The notes under the pieces were generated by a model. The model was not told where the DNA came from. It did not search any database and saw only the letters and a list, made by a program, of their open reading frames with translations. Below are positions 1 to 9,801 of a stretch of 64,000 nt of DNA, in pieces. The position numbers were made by a program, and so were the translations under genes. The stretch spans positions 1 through 64,000 of the forward strand of contig NZ_JAAVUQ010000028.1 in the NCBI RefSeq assembly GCF_018449515.1, read 5' to 3'. Origin of the DNA: Caballeronia sp. dw_19 (GTDB taxonomy: Bacteria; Pseudomonadota; Gammaproteobacteria; Burkholderiales; Burkholderiaceae). Numbering within the stretch: position 1 is the first letter of the stretch; each line of letters begins with the position of its first letter.

Positions 1-41
1 TATAAGTGAGAGGCATCGATTACGGTGGGCTCGCTGAAAGC

Positions 42-70
42 TTGACACAGCAGCGATGTTCCCCCATAAT
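42..70 (+). promoter_or_regulatory. sigma70 promoter of the tRNA-Tyr/Gly/Thr-tuf operon
   Basis: TTGACA at 42-47 and CATAAT at 65-70 are separated by exactly 17 bp, close to consensus. The predicted start, near 77, lies just before the tRNA-Tyr at 85. A strong stable-RNA promoter is expected here because it should serve three tRNAs and the first EF-Tu gene. The assignment rests on sequence match and position only. Confidence 0.75.
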
Positions 71-84
71 CGTCAGTTCTCTGC

Positions 85-170
85 GGAGGGGTGCCCGAGT
101 GGCTAAAGGGGGCAGACTGTAAATCTGTTGGCTTACGCCTACGCTGGTTCGAATCCAGCCTCCTCCACCA
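85..170 (+). tRNA. tRNA-Tyr (GTA)
   Basis: An 86-nt class II tRNA with encoded CCA. The acceptor GGAGGGG pairs with CTCCTCC with one G-U pair. The anticodon loop reads CTGTAAA, giving GTA, and the T loop is GGTTCGAATCC. A long variable arm between the anticodon and T stems is typical of bacterial tRNA-Tyr. It is the first gene of the tRNA-tuf operon. Confidence 0.97.
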
Positions 171-207
171 GAATAATGTAGCAAGCGTCGGGAATCGTTA
201 GACCCAA

Positions 208-281
208 GCGGGTGTAGCTCAATGGTAGAGCAGAAGCCTTCCAAGCTTATGACGAGGGTTCGATTCCCTTCACCCGCTCCA
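208..281 (+). tRNA. tRNA-Gly (TCC)
   Basis: A 74-nt tRNA with encoded CCA. Acceptor GCGGGTG pairs with CACCCGC, the D loop contains AATGGTAGA, the anticodon loop CTTCCAA gives TCC, and the T loop is GGTTCGATTCC. It reads GGA/GGG glycine codons. It lies 37 nt after tRNA-Tyr and 12 nt before tRNA-Thr, so the three are probably processed from one transcript. Confidence 0.97.
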
Positions 282-293
282 GCATCAAGGTCT

Positions 294-368
<75 letters not shown>

Positions 369-433
369 GCAACACTAGTCCACACGTTTGCGCGCGGCGC
401 AAGGTACGGAAAAATTCCTGTTAGGAGTCGAAA

Positions 434-1624
434 ATGGCAAAAGGTAAATTCGAACGGACCAAGCCGCACGTCAACGTAGGCACGATTGGTCACGTCGACC
501 ATGGCAAGACCACGCTGACGGCAGCAATCGCGACGGTGTTGTCGAAGAAGTTTGGCGGCGAAGCGAAGGCGTATGACCAGATCGATGCAGCGCCGGAAGA
601 AAAGGCACGTGGTATTACGATCAACACGGCACACGTCGAGTACGAAACGGCAGCGCGTCACTACGCGCACGTTGACTGCCCGGGACACGCCGACTATGTG
701 AAGAACATGATTACGGGTGCAGCGCAGATGGACGGCGCAATCCTGGTGTGTTCGGCTGCAGACGGCCCGATGCCGCAAACGCGTGAGCACATTCTGTTGG
801 CTCGCCAGGTTGGCGTGCCGTACATCATCGTGTTCCTGAACAAGTGCGACATGGTGGACGACGCCGAGTTGCTGGAACTCGTTGAAATGGAAGTGCGTGA
901 GCTTCTGGTGAAGTATGACTTCCCGGGCGACGAGACGCCGATCATCAAGGGTTCGGCCAAACTGGCGCTGGAAGGCGACACGGGCGAGCTGGGCGAAGTG
1001 GCGATCATGAACCTGGCCGACGCACTGGACACGTACATCCCGACGCCGGAGCGCGCCATCGACGGTTCGTTCCTGATGCCGGTGGAAGACGTGTTCTCGA
1101 TCTCGGGTCGCGGCACGGTGGTGACGGGTCGTATCGAGCGCGGCGTGGTTAAGGTCGGCGAAGAAATCGAAATCATCGGCATCAAGCCGACGGTGAAGAC
1201 GACGTGCACGGGCGTGGAAATGTTCCGGAAGCTCCTGGACCAAGGTCAAGCGGGCGACAACGTGGGTATTCTGTTGCGCGGCACGAAGCGTGAAGACGTG
1301 GAACGTGGCCAGGTGTTGGCCAAGCCGGGTTCGATCACGCCGCACACGCACTTCACGGCTGAAGTGTATGTGTTGAGCAAGGACGAAGGCGGTCGTCACA
1401 CACCGTTCTTCAACAACTATCGTCCGCAGTTCTACTTCCGTACCACGGACGTAACGGGTTCGATCGAGTTGCCGAAGGACAAGGAAATGGTCATGCCGGG
1501 CGACAACGTGTCGATCACGGTGAAGCTGATCGCTCCGATCGCGATGGAAGAAGGTCTGCGCTTCGCTATCCGTGAAGGCGGTCGTACCGTCGGCGCTGGT
1601 GTCGTCGCCAAGGTTCTCGCGTAA
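434..1624 (+). CDS. tuf: Elongation factor Tu, first copy
   Basis: A 396-residue GTPase that delivers aminoacyl-tRNA to the ribosomal A site. Visible motifs are the P-loop [10 protein letters not shown] near residue 19, DCPGHADYV (switch II region) near 81 and NKCDMVDD near 136, followed by the two beta-barrel domains. An AGGAG ribosome site lies just upstream. The protein is identical to the second EF-Tu at 19647-20837. The two genes differ at only three synonymous positions that I could find (1129, 1144 and 1606), while their flanks are unrelated. This points to ongoing gene conversion restricted to the coding region. Confidence 0.98.
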   Translation: MAKGKFERTKPHVNVGTIGHVDHGKTTLTAAIATVLSKKFGGEAKAYDQIDAAPEEKARGITINTAHVEYETAARHYAHVDCPGHADYVKNMITGAAQMDGAILVCSAADGPMPQTREHILLARQVGVPYIIVFLNKCDMVDDAELLELVEMEVRELLVKYDFPGDETPIIKGSAKLALEGDTGELGEVAIMNLADALDTYIPTPERAIDGSFLMPVEDVFSISGRGTVVTGRIERGVVKVGEEIEIIGIKPTVKTTCTGVEMFRKLLDQGQAGDNVGILLRGTKREDVERGQVLAKPGSITPHTHFTAEVYVLSKDEGGRHTPFFNNYRPQFYFRTTDVTGSIELPKDKEMVMPGDNVSITVKLIAPIAMEEGLRFAIREGGRTVGAGVVAKVLA

Positions 1625-1689
1625 ATCGAGCAAAGCCAGAAATTGCTCGATAGTCTGTAGTTTTCGGGGTTGGCGAAATCGCCGACCCC
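1625..1689 (+). other. Two RNA hairpins between tuf and tRNA-Trp
   Basis: The 8-bp inverted repeat ATCGAGCA (1625-1632) / TGCTCGAT (1644-1651) begins right after the tuf stop codon. A 10-bp stem, GGGGTTGGCG (1666-1675) / CGCCGACCCC (1680-1689), ends 10 nt before tRNA-Trp. Neither is followed by a T-run, so they look like stability or processing elements in a tuf-tRNA transcript rather than terminators. The role is inference. Confidence 0.45.
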
Positions 1690-1699
1690 AAAATGGTTT

Positions 1700-1775
1700 A
1701 GGGGTATAGCTCAACTGGCAGAGCGTCGGTCTCCAAAACCGAAGGTTGGGGGTTCGATTCCCTCTGCCCCTGCCA
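1700..1775 (+). tRNA. tRNA-Trp (CCA)
   Basis: A 76-nt tRNA with encoded CCA. Acceptor AGGGGTA pairs largely with TGCCCCT, the anticodon loop CTCCAAA gives CCA, and the T loop is GGTTCGATTCC. It lies between tuf and secE, the usual position in gamma- and betaproteobacteria. Confidence 0.97.
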
Positions 1776-1809
1776 CAATCTTGCGTCTCCGGGCGCTGCT
1801 TAAGGTGTT

Positions 1810-2190
1810 ATGGCGAATCCTTCCGTCGAAACTGTAAATACTTCCGGCGACAAGTTGATGTTGACCGCGGGCGTATTGTTGGTCTTGGCCGGGTTCGTAG
1901 GTTTCTTCTGGCTAAGTGGCCAGGAGTGGTACGTTCGCGGCGCCGCGCTGGCTGTCGGCTTGATCGCGGGTGTTGCGGTCGGTCTTCTCTCCGCACCGGG
2001 AAAGGGTTTTATCGCCTTTGCCAAAGATTCGTACAAAGAAGTCCGCAAGGTGGTGTGGCCGACACGTAAGGAAGCCACGCAAACCACGCTGGTGGTCTTC
2101 GCATTTGTGCTGATCATGGCGATCTTCTTGTGGCTTAGCGATAAGTCGATCGAGTGGGTGATATTCTCGGTAATTCTGGGTTGGAGATGA
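1810..2190 (+). CDS. secE: Preprotein translocase subunit SecE
   Basis: A 126-residue inner-membrane protein that clamps SecY in the SecYEG channel. Three hydrophobic segments are visible, near residues 18-37, 42-62 and 93-120. The long three-helix form occurs in E. coli, and minimal SecE has one helix. The amphipathic conserved stretch with [13 protein letters not shown] precedes the last helix and is the family signature. The stop codon is followed one base later by the nusG start, so the two are translationally linked. SecY itself is encoded at 30677. Confidence 0.96.
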   Translation: MANPSVETVNTSGDKLMLTAGVLLVLAGFVGFFWLSGQEWYVRGAALAVGLIAGVAVGLLSAPGKGFIAFAKDSYKEVRKVVWPTRKEATQTTLVVFAFVLIMAIFLWLSDKSIEWVIFSVILGWR

Positions 2191-2191
2191 T

Positions 2192-2749
2192 ATGAGCGAA
2201 GCACCAGCATCACCGAGCGGAAAACGTTGGTATGTCGTGCACGCCTACTCCGGTATGGAGAAGAGCGTGCAACGTGCGCTTCAGGAGCGCATCGACCGTG
2301 CCGGCATGCAGGATCAGTTTGGTCAAATTCTCGTCCCGACCGAAGAAGTCGTGGAAGTGAAGGGCGGCCACAAGTCTGTAACAGAACGTCGTTTCTTTCC
2401 GGGCTATGTGCTCGTCGAAATGGAAATGACGGACGAAACGTGGCACCTGGTAAAAAATACTGCCAAGGTGACGGGTTTTGTTGGCGGGGCGCGTAATCGT
2501 CCGAGCCCGATCTCTCCGCGTGAAGTGGAAAAGATCATGTCGCAGATGCAAGAAGGCGTGGAAAAACCGCGTCCGAAGACGCTCTTCGAGGTGGGCGAAA
2601 TGGTTCGGGTCAAGGACGGTCCGTTCACCGACTTCAACGGCAACGTTGAGGAAGTGAACTACGAGAAATCGCGCGTTCGTGTATCGGTCACCATTTTTGG
2701 ACGCTCGACCCCGGTTGAACTGGAATTCGGCCAAGTCGAGAAGGTTTAA
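2192..2749 (+). CDS. nusG: Transcription termination/antitermination factor NusG
   Basis: A 185-residue elongation factor that binds the RNA polymerase clamp and links it to Rho or to ribosomal protein S10. The N-terminal NGN domain begins with [13 protein letters not shown]. The C-terminal KOW domain is seen in [17 protein letters not shown] near residues 133-150. Length is close to E. coli NusG (181). It starts one base after the secE stop. Confidence 0.97.
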   Translation: MSEAPASPSGKRWYVVHAYSGMEKSVQRALQERIDRAGMQDQFGQILVPTEEVVEVKGGHKSVTERRFFPGYVLVEMEMTDETWHLVKNTAKVTGFVGGARNRPSPISPREVEKIMSQMQEGVEKPRPKTLFEVGEMVRVKDGPFTDFNGNVEEVNYEKSRVRVSVTIFGRSTPVELEFGQVEKV

Positions 2750-2765
2750 AAGCATTCGTTTTTTG

Positions 2766-2796
2766 CCGCGCTCGAAGTGTCAACTTCGTAGCGCGG
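2766..2796 (+). other. Hairpin between nusG and rplK
   Basis: CCGCGCT (2766-2772) pairs with AGCGCGG (2790-2796), and GAAGT pairs with ACTTC inside, closing a GTCA loop. It lies in the 156-bp gap before rplK. No T-run follows, so it is probably not a full terminator. A leader or processing role for the L11 operon is inferred from position. No convincing promoter was found in the gap. Confidence 0.4.
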
Positions 2797-2905
2797 TTCG
2801 CGCTTACAGTCCGCGTTATGGCTGTTGAGGAGCGCCAGTAGCCGTTTTTGGCGAGCGCGCGTTATCACTCACCGAACGCTAACGCGTTCTGCAGAGGTTT
2901 TCAAC

Positions 2906-3337
2906 ATGGCAAAGAAAATCATCGGCTTTATCAAACTGCAGATTCCTGCAGGTAAAGCCAATCCGTCACCGCCGGTTGGTCCGGCACTGGGCCAGCGCGG
3001 CCTGAACATCATGGAGTTCTGCAAGGCGTTTAACGCGCAGACTCAAGCGATGGAGCCGGGTCTGCCGGTGCCGGTGGTTATTACGGCATTCGCGGACAAG
3101 AGCTTCACGTTCATCATGAAGACGCCGCCGGCTACCGTTCTGATCAAGAAGGCAGCAGGTATTCAGAAGGGTTCGCCGAAGCCGAATGCTGACAAGGTCG
3201 GCAATATCACGCGCGCTCAAGCTGAAGAAATCGCCAAGACCAAGTTGCCTGACCTGACGGCAGCGAATCTGGACGCAGCAGTTCGTACGATCGCGGGCAG
3301 CGCCCGTTCGATGGGCATCACCGTGGAGGGCTTGTAA
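2906..3337 (+). CDS. rplK: 50S ribosomal protein L11
   Basis: A 143-residue protein of the 23S GTPase-associated centre, the base on which L10/L7-L12 and the translational GTPases act. The start is placed at ATG 2906 ([11 protein letters not shown]), which gives the family length; an in-frame start 81 bp upstream would add an unsupported tail. The conserved [14 protein letters not shown] near residue 20 and the proline-rich N-terminal domain are present. The rplA start follows the rplK stop directly. Confidence 0.97.
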   Translation: MAKKIIGFIKLQIPAGKANPSPPVGPALGQRGLNIMEFCKAFNAQTQAMEPGLPVPVVITAFADKSFTFIMKTPPATVLIKKAAGIQKGSPKPNADKVGNITRAQAEEIAKTKLPDLTAANLDAAVRTIAGSARSMGITVEGL

Positions 3338-4033
3338 ATGGCTAAGCTTTCTAAGCGCCTTAAAGCGTTCGCCTCCAAGGTCGATCGTATGAAGTTGTAT
3401 CCCGTTGACGACGCTCTTTCGCTGGTCAAGGAATGCGCAAGCGCGAAGTTCGACGAATCGATCGACGTGGCTGTGCAGCTCGGCATCGACGCGAAGAAGT
3501 CGGACCAAGTGGTTCGTGGTTCGGTGGTGTTGCCCGCAGGTACCGGCAAGTCGGTTCGCGTTGCTGTGTTTGCGCAAGGCGAAAAGGCTGAGCAGGCTCG
3601 TGCAGCCGGCGCAGAAATCGTCGGTATGGAAGACCTGGCTGAACAAGTCAAGGCCGGTAACCTGAACTTCGACGTTGTGATCGCTTCGCCGGACACAATG
3701 CGCGTTGTCGGTACGCTTGGTCAGATCCTCGGCCCGCGCGGCCTGATGCCGAATCCGAAGGTCGGTACGGTTACCGCTGACGTTGCTCAAGCTGTTCGCA
3801 ACGCAAAAGCTGGTCAGGTGCAGTTCCGCGTCGACAAGGGCGGGATCATCCACGCAACCATCGGCCGTGCTTCGTTTGAGCCGGCGTCGTTGCGTAAGAA
3901 TCTGTCGGCACTGGTGGAAGCCCTTCAAAAGGCCAAGCCGGCGACCAGCAAGGGCGTGTATCTGCGCAAGATCGCATTGTCGAGCACCATGGGTGTCGGC
4001 GTGCGCGTAGATCACTCGACGCTCTCGCAGTAA
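3338..4033 (+). CDS. rplA: 50S ribosomal protein L1
   Basis: A 231-residue protein that builds the mobile L1 stalk near the E site. In E. coli it also represses translation of its own L11 operon mRNA. The central [14 protein letters not shown] signature near residue 130 and the usual two-domain length are seen. Its ATG abuts the rplK TAA with no spacer, so the pair is translationally coupled. Confidence 0.97.
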   Translation: MAKLSKRLKAFASKVDRMKLYPVDDALSLVKECASAKFDESIDVAVQLGIDAKKSDQVVRGSVVLPAGTGKSVRVAVFAQGEKAEQARAAGAEIVGMEDLAEQVKAGNLNFDVVIASPDTMRVVGTLGQILGPRGLMPNPKVGTVTADVAQAVRNAKAGQVQFRVDKGGIIHATIGRASFEPASLRKNLSALVEALQKAKPATSKGVYLRKIALSSTMGVGVRVDHSTLSQ

Positions 4034-4331
4034 AGAATCATGCGCAGGTTGACGCGATCTCGCGTGAACCTGCGTTAAGGGCTTTGGGCGGTTGCAAGCT
4101 GAAGTTGGCGAGCAACCGGTTGTCAAAGACCGTTGGCGGAAGCGCAGCAGTTGGGCGTGACCTTAATGCAAGCCAACGCAGATGGCGAACCCGTAACAGT
4201 TTTGGTGTGGTTGAAGTCGGTTGTCGCGTGTCGTGAGATGCGCACTAGCCGGTCGAAATACTCCTGACAGGTCGGACGCCGTTGTTGAACGCGGTGCGCT
4301 AAGTTGGCGCATCGAATCTGGAGGTTTAACC
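4034..4331 (+). promoter_or_regulatory. rplJ leader region, probable L10-type autoregulatory leader
   Basis: This 298-bp gene-free stretch separates rplA from rplJ and contains no credible reading frame. In many bacteria the long rplJ 5' leader folds into a structure bound by the L10(L12)4 complex, which shuts down rplJL translation. Several complementary blocks are visible, for example GGTGCG with CGCATC near 4300. I did not derive a complete fold, so the leader function is inferred from position and length. Confidence 0.4.
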
Positions 4332-4862
4332 GTGCCACTGAACAAAGAAGACAAGCAGGCAGTTGTCGCTGAAGTCGCCGCGCAAGTTGCGAAGGCTCAG
4401 ACGATGGTGCTCGCTGAGTATCGTGGAATTGCGGTTGGCGATCTGACCAAGCTGCGCGCAAAGGCTCGCGAGCAACAAGTGTATCTCCGCGTGTTGAAAA
4501 ACACGTTGGCGCGCCGCGCCGTGGAAGGTACGCCGTTCGCTGCGCTGGCCGAGCAGATGACTGGTCCTTTGATCTACGGCATCTCGGAAGATGCAATTGC
4601 TGCTGCCAAGGTTGTTAACGACTTCGGCAAAACCAATGACAAGTTGATCATCAAGGCCGGTTCCTACGAAGGCAACGTGATGGACAAGGCGGCTGTGCAA
4701 GCACTCGCCAACATCCCGAGCCGCGAAGAACTGCTCTCCAAGTTGTTGTACGTCATGCAAGCTCCTGTTGCCGGCTTCGCGCGCGCTCTGGCCGCGCTCG
4801 CTGCGCAAAAGGGTGGCGGCGCTGAAGCTCCGGCTGAAGCTGAGCCGGAAGTTGCTGCGTAA
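4332..4862 (+). CDS. rplJ: 50S ribosomal protein L10
   Basis: A 176-residue protein that anchors L7/L12 dimers to the ribosome through its C-terminal helix. A GTG start at 4332 ([12 protein letters not shown]) follows a GGAGG ribosome site. Upstream in-frame starts would add about 37 residues unlike the family. The N-terminal domain contains the VAEYRGI/LRAKARE region typical of L10. The Ala/Glu-rich C-terminal tail ends the protein. It is followed 75 bp later by rplL. Confidence 0.97.
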   Translation: MPLNKEDKQAVVAEVAAQVAKAQTMVLAEYRGIAVGDLTKLRAKAREQQVYLRVLKNTLARRAVEGTPFAALAEQMTGPLIYGISEDAIAAAKVVNDFGKTNDKLIIKAGSYEGNVMDKAAVQALANIPSREELLSKLLYVMQAPVAGFARALAALAAQKGGGAEAPAEAEPEVAA

Positions 4863-4937
4863 CGTACTGCGCTTGGTTGCCTGGTTAGGCTTACAAGATC
4901 GCTGGCTGTATCCGAATTCAATTTAGGAGTATTTCAA

Positions 4938-5306
4938 ATGGCAATCGCAAAAGATGACATCCTCGAAGCAGTAAGCTCGATGTCGGTTCTGGAATTGAAC
5001 GAGCTGGTCAAGGCGTTCGAAGAGAAGTTTGGCGTGTCGGCTGCAGCAGTTGCAGTTGCTGGCCCCGCTGGTGCCGCTGCTGTTGTTGAAGAGCAGACCG
5101 AGTTCACGGTGAACCTGGTCGAAATCGGCGCAAACAAGGTGTCGGTGATTAAGGCTGTTCGCGAACTGACGGGTCTCGGCCTGAAGGAAGCGAAGGACCT
5201 GGTTGACGGTGCACCGAAGCCTGTTAAGGAATCGGTACCGAAGGCTGCTGCTGAAGAAGCGAAGAAGAAGTTGGAAGAAGCAGGCGCGAAGGCTGAAATC
5301 AAGTAA
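4938..5306 (+). CDS. rplL: 50S ribosomal protein L7/L12
   Basis: A 122-residue stalk protein that recruits EF-Tu, EF-G, IF2 and RF3. An N-terminal dimerisation domain (residues 1-35) is followed by an Ala/Val/Gly hinge and the C-terminal domain with EKTEF-like and [17 protein letters not shown] motifs. A GGAG site precedes the ATG. An intrinsic attenuator follows the gene at 5327, consistent with L7/L12 being made in excess over RNA polymerase subunits. Confidence 0.97.
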   Translation: MAIAKDDILEAVSSMSVLELNELVKAFEEKFGVSAAAVAVAGPAGAAAVVEEQTEFTVNLVEIGANKVSVIKAVRELTGLGLKEAKDLVDGAPKPVKESVPKAAAEEAKKKLEEAGAKAEIK

Positions 5307-5326
5307 GTTTCGCGGCGCTCTGCTAA

Positions 5327-5356
5327 GGCTGGCGGTCTATGACCGCCGGCCTTTTT
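5327..5356 (+). terminator. Intrinsic attenuator between rplL and rpoB
   Basis: GGCTGGCGGTC (5327-5337) pairs with GACCGCCGGCC (5341-5351) around a TAT loop with one T-G wobble, and is followed by TTTTT. In E. coli a partial terminator at the same junction lowers rpoBC expression relative to the ribosomal genes. Partial readthrough here is inferred, because no clear new promoter was identified before rpoB. Confidence 0.8.
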
Positions 5357-5417
5357 CTGCTTTGTGGGAACAATGTTTTGAGTCGCCGGTTTCGGCAACA
5401 AGAACCTCATAGAAGCC

Positions 5418-5460
5418 AAAGAAAAACATCGGCTGGACAATTTTGCCGATTCTTTTCTTT
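5418..5460 (+). other. Long stem-loop in the rplL-rpoB spacer, possible RNase III site
   Basis: AAAGAAAA (5418-5425) pairs with TTTTCTTT (5453-5460) and ATCGGC (5428-5433) with GCCGAT (5445-5450), separated by a two-base mismatch and closed by an 11-nt loop. E. coli processes the same intergenic RNA with RNase III, so a cleavage role is plausible. The rest of the 367-bp gap (5307-5673) shows no gene or clear promoter. Confidence 0.5.
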
Positions 5461-5673
5461 GTCTTCTGAAGCGACTGCAGAAGGCAAGTTTGGTCGGGTA
5501 GCGGGAAACATAGGCATCCGCTGCCGTCAGCCAGCGGTTGGTAGCGGCCAACCACCAAGCTTCTAGGCTCGTTCGCCCCTCCCTGGGCGTATGACGAGTC
5601 TCAGTCGGTGAACACCGGGTCGTGTCATCGAGGTATCCCGCCTCGGCAACGCCCGCCGTGATTCGGAGATCGT

Positions 5674-8600
5674 ATGCAATATTCCTTCACCGAGAAGAAG
5701 CGTATTCGCAAGAGTTTCGCGAAACGCCCCATCGTTCACCAGGTTCCCTTCTTGCTGGCAACCCAGCTTGAATCATTCAGCACATTTCTGCAAGCCGAGA
5801 CCATCGGGACTCAGCGCAAGGCAGAAGGACTGCAAGCAGCTTTTTCATCGGTCTTCCCGATCGTTTCGCACAACGGCTTTGCGCGTCTCGAATTCGTGAG
5901 CTACATGCTCTCGCCGCCGGCGTTCAACATCAAGGAATGCCAGCAGCGTGGCCTGACGTACTGTTCCGCCTTGCGCGCCAAGGTGCGTCTGGTGTTGCTC
6001 GACAAGGAATCGCCGAGCAAGCCGGTCGTCAAGGAAGTGAAGGAGCAGGAAGTCTACATGGGCGAAATGCCGCTCATGACGCCGACCGGTTCGTTCGTCA
6101 TCAACGGTACGGAACGTGTGATCGTGTCCCAGCTGCACCGTTCGCCTGGCGTGTTCTTCGAGCACGACAAGGGCAAGACGCACAGCTCGGGCAAGCTGCT
6201 TTTCTCGGCTCGTATCATCCCTTACCGTGGTTCATGGCTCGACTTCGAATTCGATCCGAAGGACGTGCTGTATTTCCGCGTCGACCGTCGCCGGAAAATG
6301 CCTGTGACTATCCTGCTGAAGGCCATTGGCCTGACGCCGGAACAGATCCTCGCGAACTTCTTCGTATTCGACAACTTCGCCTTGATGGGCGAAGGCGCGC
6401 AAATGGAATTCGTGCCGGAGCGTCTGCGCGGTGAAGTCGCGCGCTTTGACATCCAGGATCGCGAAGGCGCCGTCATCGTTCAGAAGGACAAGCGGATCAA
6501 CGCGAAGCACATTCGTGACCTCGAAGCTGCGAAGACGAAGTTCATTTCGGTACCGGAAGACTATTTGCTCGGCCGCGTGCTGGCAAAGAATGTGGTCGAC
6601 GGCGAAACGGGCGAAGTGATCGCGAACGCCAACGACGAGATCACCGAAATGGTGCTCGAGAAGCTGCGCGAGTCGAAGGTCAAGGACATCCAGACGCTCT
6701 ACACGAATGATCTGGATCAAGGTCCGTACATTTCGTCGACGCTGCGTATCGATGAAACTGCTGACCGCATGGCTGCACGTATCGCGATTTATCGCATGAT
6801 GCGCCCGGGCGAACCGCCGACGGAAGAAGCCGTCGAAGCGTTGTTCAACCGTCTGTTCTACAGCGAAGACGCATACGACCTGTCGAAGGTGGGTCGTATG
6901 AAGTTCAATCGCCGCGTGGGCCGCGACGAGATCGTCGGCAAGATGACGTTGGAAGACGACGACATCCTCGCGACCATCAAGATTTTGGTCGAGCTGCGTA
7001 ACGGCAAGGGCGAAGTCGATGACATCGATCACCTGGGCAATCGCCGTGTGCGTTGCGTAGGTGAGTTGGCTGAGAACCAGTTCCGCGCGGGCCTCGTGCG
7101 CGTGGAACGGGCTGTGAAGGAACGTCTGGGTCAGGCTGAAAGCGAAAACCTGATGCCGCACGACCTGATCAACTCGAAGCCGATTTCATCCGCTATTCGT
7201 GAGTTCTTCGGTTCGTCGCAGTTGTCGCAGTTTATGGACCAGACGAATCCGTTGTCGGAAATCACCCACAAGCGCCGTGTATCGGCTCTTGGACCGGGCG
7301 GTTTGACGCGTGAACGCGCAGGCTTTGAAGTCCGCGACGTGCATCCGACTCACTACGGCCGTGTGTGCCCGATTGAAACGCCGGAAGGTCCGAACATCGG
7401 GCTGATCAACTCGCTGGCGCTGTACGCGCACTTGAACGAATACGGTTTCCTTGAGACGCCGTATCGGAAAGTGGTTGATAGCAAGGTGACGGATCAGATC
7501 GACTATCTGTCGGCGATTGAAGAAGGCCGCTACGTGATCGCTCAGGCGAACGCGTCGCTGGGCGAAGGCGGCACGCTGACCGACGAACTGGTTTCGTCGC
7601 GGGAAGCGGGCGAAACGCTGATGGTCACGCCAGATCGTATTCAGTACATGGACGTGGCGCCGTCGCAGATCGTGTCCGTGGCTGCTTCGCTGATTCCGTT
7701 CCTTGAACACGATGACGCGAACCGCGCATTGATGGGCTCGAACATGCAGCGTCAGGCAGTTCCTTGCCTGCGTCCTGAAAAGGCTGTGGTCGGTACGGGT
7801 ATTGAACGTACGGTGGCGGTCGACTCGGGTACGACGGTTCAGGCGGAACGCGGCGGTATCGTGGATTACGTCGATGCTGGCCGTATCGTGATTCGCGTGA
7901 ACGACGACGAAGCGGTTGCCGGCGAAGTCGGTGTCGATATCTACAACCTGATCAAGTACACGCGTTCGAATCAGAACACGAACATCAACCAGCGTCCGAT
8001 CGTAAAGGTCGGCGACAAGGTCGGCCGTGGCGACGTGGTGGCCGACGGCGCATCGACCGATCTGGGCGAGCTCGCGCTCGGCCAGAACATGCTCGTCGCG
8101 TTCATGCCGTGGAACGGCTACAACTTCGAAGATTCAATCTTGATCTCGGAGAAGGTCGTTGCTGAAGATCGTTACACGTCGATCCACATCGAAGAACTGA
8201 ATGTGGTTGCGCGCGACACGAAGCTCGGACCGGAAGAAATCACGCGCGACATCTCGAACCTGGCTGAAGTGCAACTCGGCCGTCTCGATGAGTCGGGCAT
8301 TGTGTACATCGGCGCGGAAGTGGAAGCGGGCGACGTGCTGGTCGGCAAGGTCACGCCGAAGGGCGAAACCCAGCTGACGCCGGAAGAAAAGCTGCTGCGC
8401 GCAATTTTCGGTGAGAAGGCGTCGGACGTGAAGGATACGTCGCTGCGCGTGCCGTCGGGCATGAGCGGCACGGTGATCGACGTGCAAGTGTTCACGCGCG
8501 AAGGCATTACGCGTGACAAGCGTGCACAGCAGATTATTGATGACGAACTGAAGCGTTATCGCCTGGACTTGAACGACCAGCTGCGCATTGTGGAAGGCGA

Positions 8601-9780
8601 CGCGTTCTCGCGTCTCGCCCGTATGCTCAATGGCAAGGTCGCGAACGGCGGTCCGAAAAAGCTGGCGAAGGGCACGAAGATCGACCTGCCGTACCTGGAA
8701 GATCTGGATCACTACCACTGGTTCGACATCCGCCTCGCGGACGAAGAAGCAGCGGCGCAGCTCGAAGCCATCAAGGATTCGATCGAACAAAAGCGTCATC
8801 AGTTCGATCTGGCGTTCGAAGAAAAGCGCAAGAAGTTGACGCAAGGCGACGAACTGCCGCCGGGCGTGCTGAAGATGGTCAAGGTGTACCTGGCTGTCAA
8901 GCGTCGTCTGCAACCGGGCGACAAGATGGCCGGCCGTCACGGTAACAAGGGTGTTGTGTCGAAGATCGTGCCGATCGAAGACATGCCGTACATGGCCGAT
9001 GGCCGTCCGGCTGACGTCGTGTTGAACCCGCTCGGCGTGCCGTCGCGGATGAACGTGGGTCAGATTCTCGAAGTGCATCTGGGCTGGGCTGCGAAGGGTC
9101 TGGGATGGCGTATCGGCGAAATGCTGCAGCGTCAGACCAAGATTGAAGAGCTGCGTGCTTTCCTGACCAAGATCTACAACGAGTCGGGCCGTAAGGAAGA
9201 GCTGGAAAACTTCACCGACGACGAAATCGTCGAACTGGCGAAGAACCTGCGCGAAGGTGTTCCTTTTGCAACGCCGGTGTTCGACGGCGCGACGGAAGGC
9301 GAAATGGAACGTGCGCTGGATCTGGCATTCCCTGACGACATCGCGAAGCAGTTGGGCATGACGAAGTCGAAGAATCAGGTGCAGTTGAGCGACGGCCGCA
9401 CGGGTGAACCGTTCGAACGGACGGTCACGGTGGGCTACATGCATTACCTGAAACTGCATCACTTGGTCGACGACAAGATGCACGCCCGTTCGACCGGACC
9501 GTACTCGCTCGTCACGCAGCAGCCGCTGGGTGGTAAGGCGCAGTTCGGTGGCCAGCGTTTCGGTGAGATGGAAGTGTGGGCGCTCGAAGCATATGGCGCT
9601 TCGTATGTGCTGCAAGAAATGCTGACTGTTAAGTCGGATGACGTGGCGGGTCGTACCAAGGTGTATGAAAACCTGGTCAAGGGTGACCACGTGATCGACG
9701 CCGGCATGCCTGAGTCGTTCAATGTGTTGGTGAAGGAAATCCGGTCGCTCGGTATCGACATCGACCTGGACCGGAACTAA
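5674..9780 (+). CDS. rpoB: DNA-directed RNA polymerase subunit beta
   Basis: A 1368-residue subunit forming one pincer of RNA polymerase and much of the catalytic cleft. The rifampicin-binding cluster is intact, with [16 protein letters not shown] near residues 512-528 and [12 protein letters not shown] shortly after. Near residue 1085 [12 protein letters not shown] contributes to the active centre, and the C-terminal part contains [20 protein letters not shown]. Length is typical for Burkholderiaceae (E. coli 1342). rpoC begins 21 bp after the stop. Confidence 0.98.
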   Translation: MQYSFTEKKRIRKSFAKRPIVHQVPFLLATQLESFSTFLQAETIGTQRKAEGLQAAFSSVFPIVSHNGFARLEFVSYMLSPPAFNIKECQQRGLTYCSALRAKVRLVLLDKESPSKPVVKEVKEQEVYMGEMPLMTPTGSFVINGTERVIVSQLHRSPGVFFEHDKGKTHSSGKLLFSARIIPYRGSWLDFEFDPKDVLYFRVDRRRKMPVTILLKAIGLTPEQILANFFVFDNFALMGEGAQMEFVPERLRGEVARFDIQDREGAVIVQKDKRINAKHIRDLEAAKTKFISVPEDYLLGRVLAKNVVDGETGEVIANANDEITEMVLEKLRESKVKDIQTLYTNDLDQGPYISSTLRIDETADRMAARIAIYRMMRPGEPPTEEAVEALFNRLFYSEDAYDLSKVGRMKFNRRVGRDEIVGKMTLEDDDILATIKILVELRNGKGEVDDIDHLGNRRVRCVGELAENQFRAGLVRVERAVKERLGQAESENLMPHDLINSKPISSAIREFFGSSQLSQFMDQTNPLSEITHKRRVSALGPGGLTRERAGFEVRDVHPTHYGRVCPIETPEGPNIGLINSLALYAHLNEYGFLETPYRKVVDSKVTDQIDYLSAIEEGRYVIAQANASLGEGGTLTDELVSSREAGETLMVTPDRIQYMDVAPSQIVSVAASLIPFLEHDDANRALMGSNMQRQAVPCLRPEKAVVGTGIERTVAVDSGTTVQAERGGIVDYVDAGRIVIRVNDDEAVAGEVGVDIYNLIKYTRSNQNTNINQRPIVKVGDKVGRGDVVADGASTDLGELALGQNMLVAFMPWNGYNFEDSILISEKVVAEDRYTSIHIEELNVVARDTKLGPEEITRDISNLAEVQLGRLDESGIVYIGAEVEAGDVLVGKVTPKGETQLTPEEKLLRAIFGEKASDVKDTSLRVPSGMSGTVIDVQVFTREGITRDKRAQQIIDDELKRYRLDLNDQLRIVEGDAFSRLARMLNGKVANGGPKKLAKGTKIDLPYLEDLDHYHWFDIRLADEEAAAQLEAIKDSIEQKRHQFDLAFEEKRKKLTQGDELPPGVLKMVKVYLAVKRRLQPGDKMAGRHGNKGVVSKIVPIEDMPYMADGRPADVVLNPLGVPSRMNVGQILEVHLGWAAKGLGWRIGEMLQRQTKIEELRAFLTKIYNESGRKEELENFTDDEIVELAKNLREGVPFATPVFDGATEGEMERALDLAFPDDIAKQLGMTKSKNQVQLSDGRTGEPFERTVTVGYMHYLKLHHLVDDKMHARSTGPYSLVTQQPLGGKAQFGGQRFGEMEVWALEAYGASYVLQEMLTVKSDDVAGRTKVYENLVKGDHVIDAGMPESFNVLVKEIRSLGIDIDLDRN

Positions 9781-9801
9781 TCGGACTACTGGAGAGACGC
9801 A

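Noticed and set aside
1666-1689. Possible terminator before tRNA-Trp
   Set aside because: The stem is good, but on the plus strand it is followed by AAAATGG, not T residues. A processing hairpin is more likely.
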